A DNA stretch of 34,340 bases from Candidatus Staskawiczbacteria bacterium (lineage in GTDB: Bacteria; Patescibacteriota; Minisyncoccia; Minisyncoccales; Staskawiczbacteraceae): assembly GCA_903831095.1 (NCBI GenBank), contig CAIKWD010000009.1, positions 1 to 34,340 of the forward strand. The letters are read 5' to 3'. Shown piece after piece: positions 31,595 to 34,340 of this stretch (positions within the stretch are counted from its first letter, which is position 1; the number at the start of each line of letters is the position of its first letter). The notes under the pieces are model-generated. The model saw only the letters and a program-made list of their open reading frames with translations, ran no database searches and was not told where the DNA came from. Made by a program: the position numbers and the translations under genes.

Positions 31595-31743
31595 AGCCCT
31601 AAGATTTCTAGTACAAACTTATATATTAGGGAGTCTAATATTTATCCCGACCGTGGTCTGGATGTGAGGACACCCACTTAAATTAGTCATAGAAAATCTC
31701 TAGGGCAATTAAAAAAGCGAAGATTTATTTCATCGCTTTTTTG
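31595..31743 (+). ncRNA. candidate small structured RNA with its own terminator, class unknown
   Basis: Starts about 7 nt after the -10; closing helix GCCCTAAGATTTCTA (31596-31610) / TAGAAAATCTCTAGGGC (31690-31706); internal hairpins ATATTAG/CTAATAT, GACC-gt-GGTC, GGaTGT-gagg-ACAcCC; terminator AAAAAAGCGA...TCGCTTTTTT. Confidence 0.72.
31710..31743 (+). terminator. Rho-independent terminator
   Basis: AAAAAAGCGA agatttattt ca TCGCTTTTTT. Confidence 0.75.
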
Positions 31744-31808
31744 ATTGCAAAATATATTTTATGAGTATATAATTAAAACATAATTTTTAAAAATTAAATT
31801 ATTTATAT

Positions 31809-33998
31809 ATGGTCAAAGAATCATCAATCACTTTGCGAGTTTGTGATTTTATTACAAAATATAGCATTTATGCTTTAATTTTTTTAGTTCCGATTTTTTT
31901 TCTTCCATGGACTTCGGAAATTTTGGACTTTAACAAGCAGATTTTACTTGTTTTGTTAGTTTTTATTTCTCTTTTTGCAGTCATGCTCAAAATTTTGGTG
32001 TCTGGAAGATTTGAGGTTAAAAAAAGCTGGATGAATTTGGTTATTGGAGTTTCATTGGTAATTTTTTCTCTTTCTACTGTTTTTTCTGTATTTAGATATG
32101 GAAGCTTTTGGGGACAACCTCAGCAGATGTCAGAAAGTTTGGTAGCTGTTTTAGCTTTTTCCCTGTTTTATTTTTTGGTAAGCAATATTTTTTCTAAAAA
32201 GGAAATTTTTACATCGGTTACTATACTTTTTATTTCAGCTTTAATTGCCGAAATTATTGGAATTTTGCAATTATTTAAAATTTACCTTCCTTTTTCTTTT
32301 GCAAAATCAGTTTTTTTCAACACAGTAGGCTCGGTTGGAGCTCTGGGATTTTTTGCAGCCATATTGCTTCCCTTGTCTATTGCAATGCTGATTGCTTCTA
32401 AAAAATGGTGGAAGGGTTTGTTCATTGCAGAGATAGTGCTTTCTACATTATTGTTGATTCTAATTAATTATTCAATAATTTGGTGGGCTGTTATAATAGG
32501 ATCGGCATTGATGCTTATTTTGGGAGTTTTAAGGAGTGATCTTTTTGACGGCAGATGGATGTCCTTGCCAACATTTTTTCTGGCTGTATCCTTATTTTTT
32601 GTGCTTTTAAATCCGCCCATGCCATGGCCTTCGCAAAAAATAAGTGAAACTGTTTTATCTCAAAATACAAGTTTGAGCATTAGTATTGGTGCATTAAAAG
32701 AACATCCAATTTTTGGTTCAGGAATAGGGACTTTTGCCTATGATTTTTCAAAGTTTAAAAATCCGGATTTCAACAAGACTTCCCTGTGGAATATACCTTT
32801 CAACAAAGCTTATTCAAAAGTTTTAAATACCTTGGCAACAACTGGAATTATCGGATTGCTGGCAATATTAGCTTTGATAGTTTTTCCAATATATTACGGT
32901 ATTAGGTTTTTTGTTTTTAAGAAGAAAATTGGAGAAATACAAGCTTCTGAAAAATCAGATGTGCAGGTTAATTCAATCTTGGTATTGGGACTTTCTGTTT
33001 CAATAATAATACAGGGTATTTCCTATTTTTTGTATAATTCAAATATTGTTTTAGATCTTGTGTTTTTCTTTTTAATTGCCGCGCTAATAGGAATAATCGT
33101 AGACAAAAAAAAGGAATATTTGTTAAAACCCTCTTCAATTATAACTTTGGTTACAACTCTTATTTTTACCTTAGTTTTCATTTTTGGAATGGGACTTTTG
33201 ATTTTAGATGGTGATAAATATGCCGCAGAAGTAAAATATATGCAAGGAGTGTCTGATTATCAGGCTGGAAAAAATATTGAAGGTTTGGAAAATATTAAAT
33301 CAGCTGCCAGACTAAATAACTCTTCTGATTTGTATTTCAGACAATTATCTCAGGCTTATCTTCTATCATTGCAAGACGAATTAAAAAAAATACAAGCCAA
33401 TCAAAAAATGCCAATTACTGATCAGCAAAAATCGGTAATTAATGTTCTTGTTTCAAACTCTAATAATGCTGCCTTGATAGCAACAACAATCAACCCAAAT
33501 GATGCCAATAATTGGTCTTTTAGGGGTTATATATATCAAAATTTGAATGGATTTTTAGATGGTGCTTTGGATTGGGCAATAAAATCTTATGACACAGCTA
33601 TAAAATTAGATCCCAACAACCCTTATTTGTATAATCAAGAGGGCAACGTATATTTGGCTTTTGCCTCAAAACTTACATCAGATCAGGCTGATTTAAAAAA
33701 CAAATATTATTCTCAGGCTCAAGCTAAATTAGAAAAAGCAGTTTTACTGAATCCAAATTATTCTGATGCCTTATATTCTTTGGGAATAACTTATGATTAT
33801 TTGGGGCAAAGAAGCAAAGAAATTGATGTGTTTACAAAATTGCAAATTTTAAATCCTAAAAATACAGATATCAAGATTGTTTTAAATAATTTGCAGGCAG
33901 GCAGATCTGCCCTACAAATGGCTGCACCAGTTGCAGCAAATCCTCCAAGCGGTACAGAAAGTATTAAACCAGCTAAAACAACTACAAAAACAAAGTAA
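31809..33998 (+). CDS. O-antigen ligase-like multi-TM protein with C-terminal TPR repeats
   Basis: Multiple TM helices, LKEHPIFGSGIGTFAYDFSKFK (Wzy/WaaL-like), TPR-like AIKSYDTAIKLDPNNPYLYNQEGNVYLA and KAVLLNPNYSDALYSLGITYDYLG. Confidence 0.85.
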   Translation: MVKESSITLRVCDFITKYSIYALIFLVPIFFLPWTSEILDFNKQILLVLLVFISLFAVMLKILVSGRFEVKKSWMNLVIGVSLVIFSLSTVFSVFRYGSFWGQPQQMSESLVAVLAFSLFYFLVSNIFSKKEIFTSVTILFISALIAEIIGILQLFKIYLPFSFAKSVFFNTVGSVGALGFFAAILLPLSIAMLIASKKWWKGLFIAEIVLSTLLLILINYSIIWWAVIIGSALMLILGVLRSDLFDGRWMSLPTFFLAVSLFFVLLNPPMPWPSQKISETVLSQNTSLSISIGALKEHPIFGSGIGTFAYDFSKFKNPDFNKTSLWNIPFNKAYSKVLNTLATTGIIGLLAILALIVFPIYYGIRFFVFKKKIGEIQASEKSDVQVNSILVLGLSVSIIIQGISYFLYNSNIVLDLVFFFLIAALIGIIVDKKKEYLLKPSSIITLVTTLIFTLVFIFGMGLLILDGDKYAAEVKYMQGVSDYQAGKNIEGLENIKSAARLNNSSDLYFRQLSQAYLLSLQDELKKIQANQKMPITDQQKSVINVLVSNSNNAALIATTINPNDANNWSFRGYIYQNLNGFLDGALDWAIKSYDTAIKLDPNNPYLYNQEGNVYLAFASKLTSDQADLKNKYYSQAQAKLEKAVLLNPNYSDALYSLGITYDYLGQRSKEIDVFTKLQILNPKNTDIKIVLNNLQAGRSALQMAAPVAANPPSGTESIKPAKTTTKTK

Positions 33999-34009
33999 TT
34001 ATTACTTAA

Positions 34010-34038
34010 AAACAGTCCCTTAATTGGGGCTGTTTTTT
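34010..34038 (+). terminator. Rho-independent terminator
   Basis: AACAGTCCC ttaatt GGGGCTGTTTTTT. Confidence 0.75.
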
Positions 34039-34115
34039 AGTAAAAGTTATCCACTGTTTTGTCATTTGATTTCTATTTGTTTTTTGTGATAAAATAAACA
34101 AATAAAATATACAGA

Positions 34116-34340
34116 ATGATACTTGGAAACAATAAAATTTTTCCGAAGGCATTGATGCTATTTTTTGCTGTAGTAAATTTAGGTTTTTTTGTTGCAACGC
34201 CGGCAAAAGTTTTTGCTACAAACTATGTTACTACTCCAAATGTTTGGGTAGTAAATTATGGTACTAATAATGTAAGTAGGTTAAATTTGTCAGGTACTGT
34301 TTTGGGTACATATTCTGTTGGAAGTCATCCTGCTGGGGGC
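34116..34340 (+). CDS. secreted beta-propeller (YncE/NHL-like) protein, 3' truncated by window end
   Basis: MILGNNKIFPKALMLFFAVVNLGFFVATPAKVFATNYVTTPNVWVVNYGTNNVSRLNLSGTVLGTYSVGSHPAGG: signal peptide then a propeller-blade-like repeat. Confidence 0.65.
   Translation, partial: MILGNNKIFPKALMLFFAVVNLGFFVATPAKVFATNYVTTPNVWVVNYGTNNVSRLNLSGTVLGTYSVGSHPAGG

Overview
AT-rich window, most consistent with a small-genome Patescibacteria (CPR)-like bacterium. This is an inference from gene content (DUF5679, DUF5652, a CxxC zinc-ribbon protein, a GIY-YIG gene, a PaaX/Cas2-like protein); no phylogeny was run. TGA is used as a stop and prfB is present, so code 11 is assumed. Recognisable content: three tRNAs (Gly-CCC partial, Thr-CGT, Gln-CTG); prfB with its +1 frameshift; ftsE-ftsX; tgt; a Fur/PerR-type regulator, NrdD-C-terminus-like protein and Fe/Mn SOD cluster; an iscR-like/iscS/iscU-like operon; mnmA; a CsoR-copper-CopA-thiol cluster; an SDR; a ComEC-type MBL protein; an adenylate-kinase-family protein; and an O-antigen-ligase/TPR protein. 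The most interesting signals are not protein genes. (1) There are three well-delimited candidate structured ncRNAs (about 190-878, 28266-28684, 31595-31743) that I could not match to tmRNA, RNase P or SRP RNA by eye. (2) A modular nested palindromic repeat family has five copies. Four sit between a stop codon and the next start codon, ending 8-10 nt before the ATG, and one lies in frame inside mnmA. (3) Other GC-rich palindromes are inserted in frame in mnmA, iscS and possibly the DUF1858 and SOD genes, reminiscent of Rickettsia palindromic elements. (4) A GIY-YIG gene sits between a broken tRNA-Gln 5' fragment and the intact tRNA-Gln. (5) The PaaX/Cas2-like gene and the next gene share a TCAAACGTTTGG-N6-GTAAGAT upstream motif.
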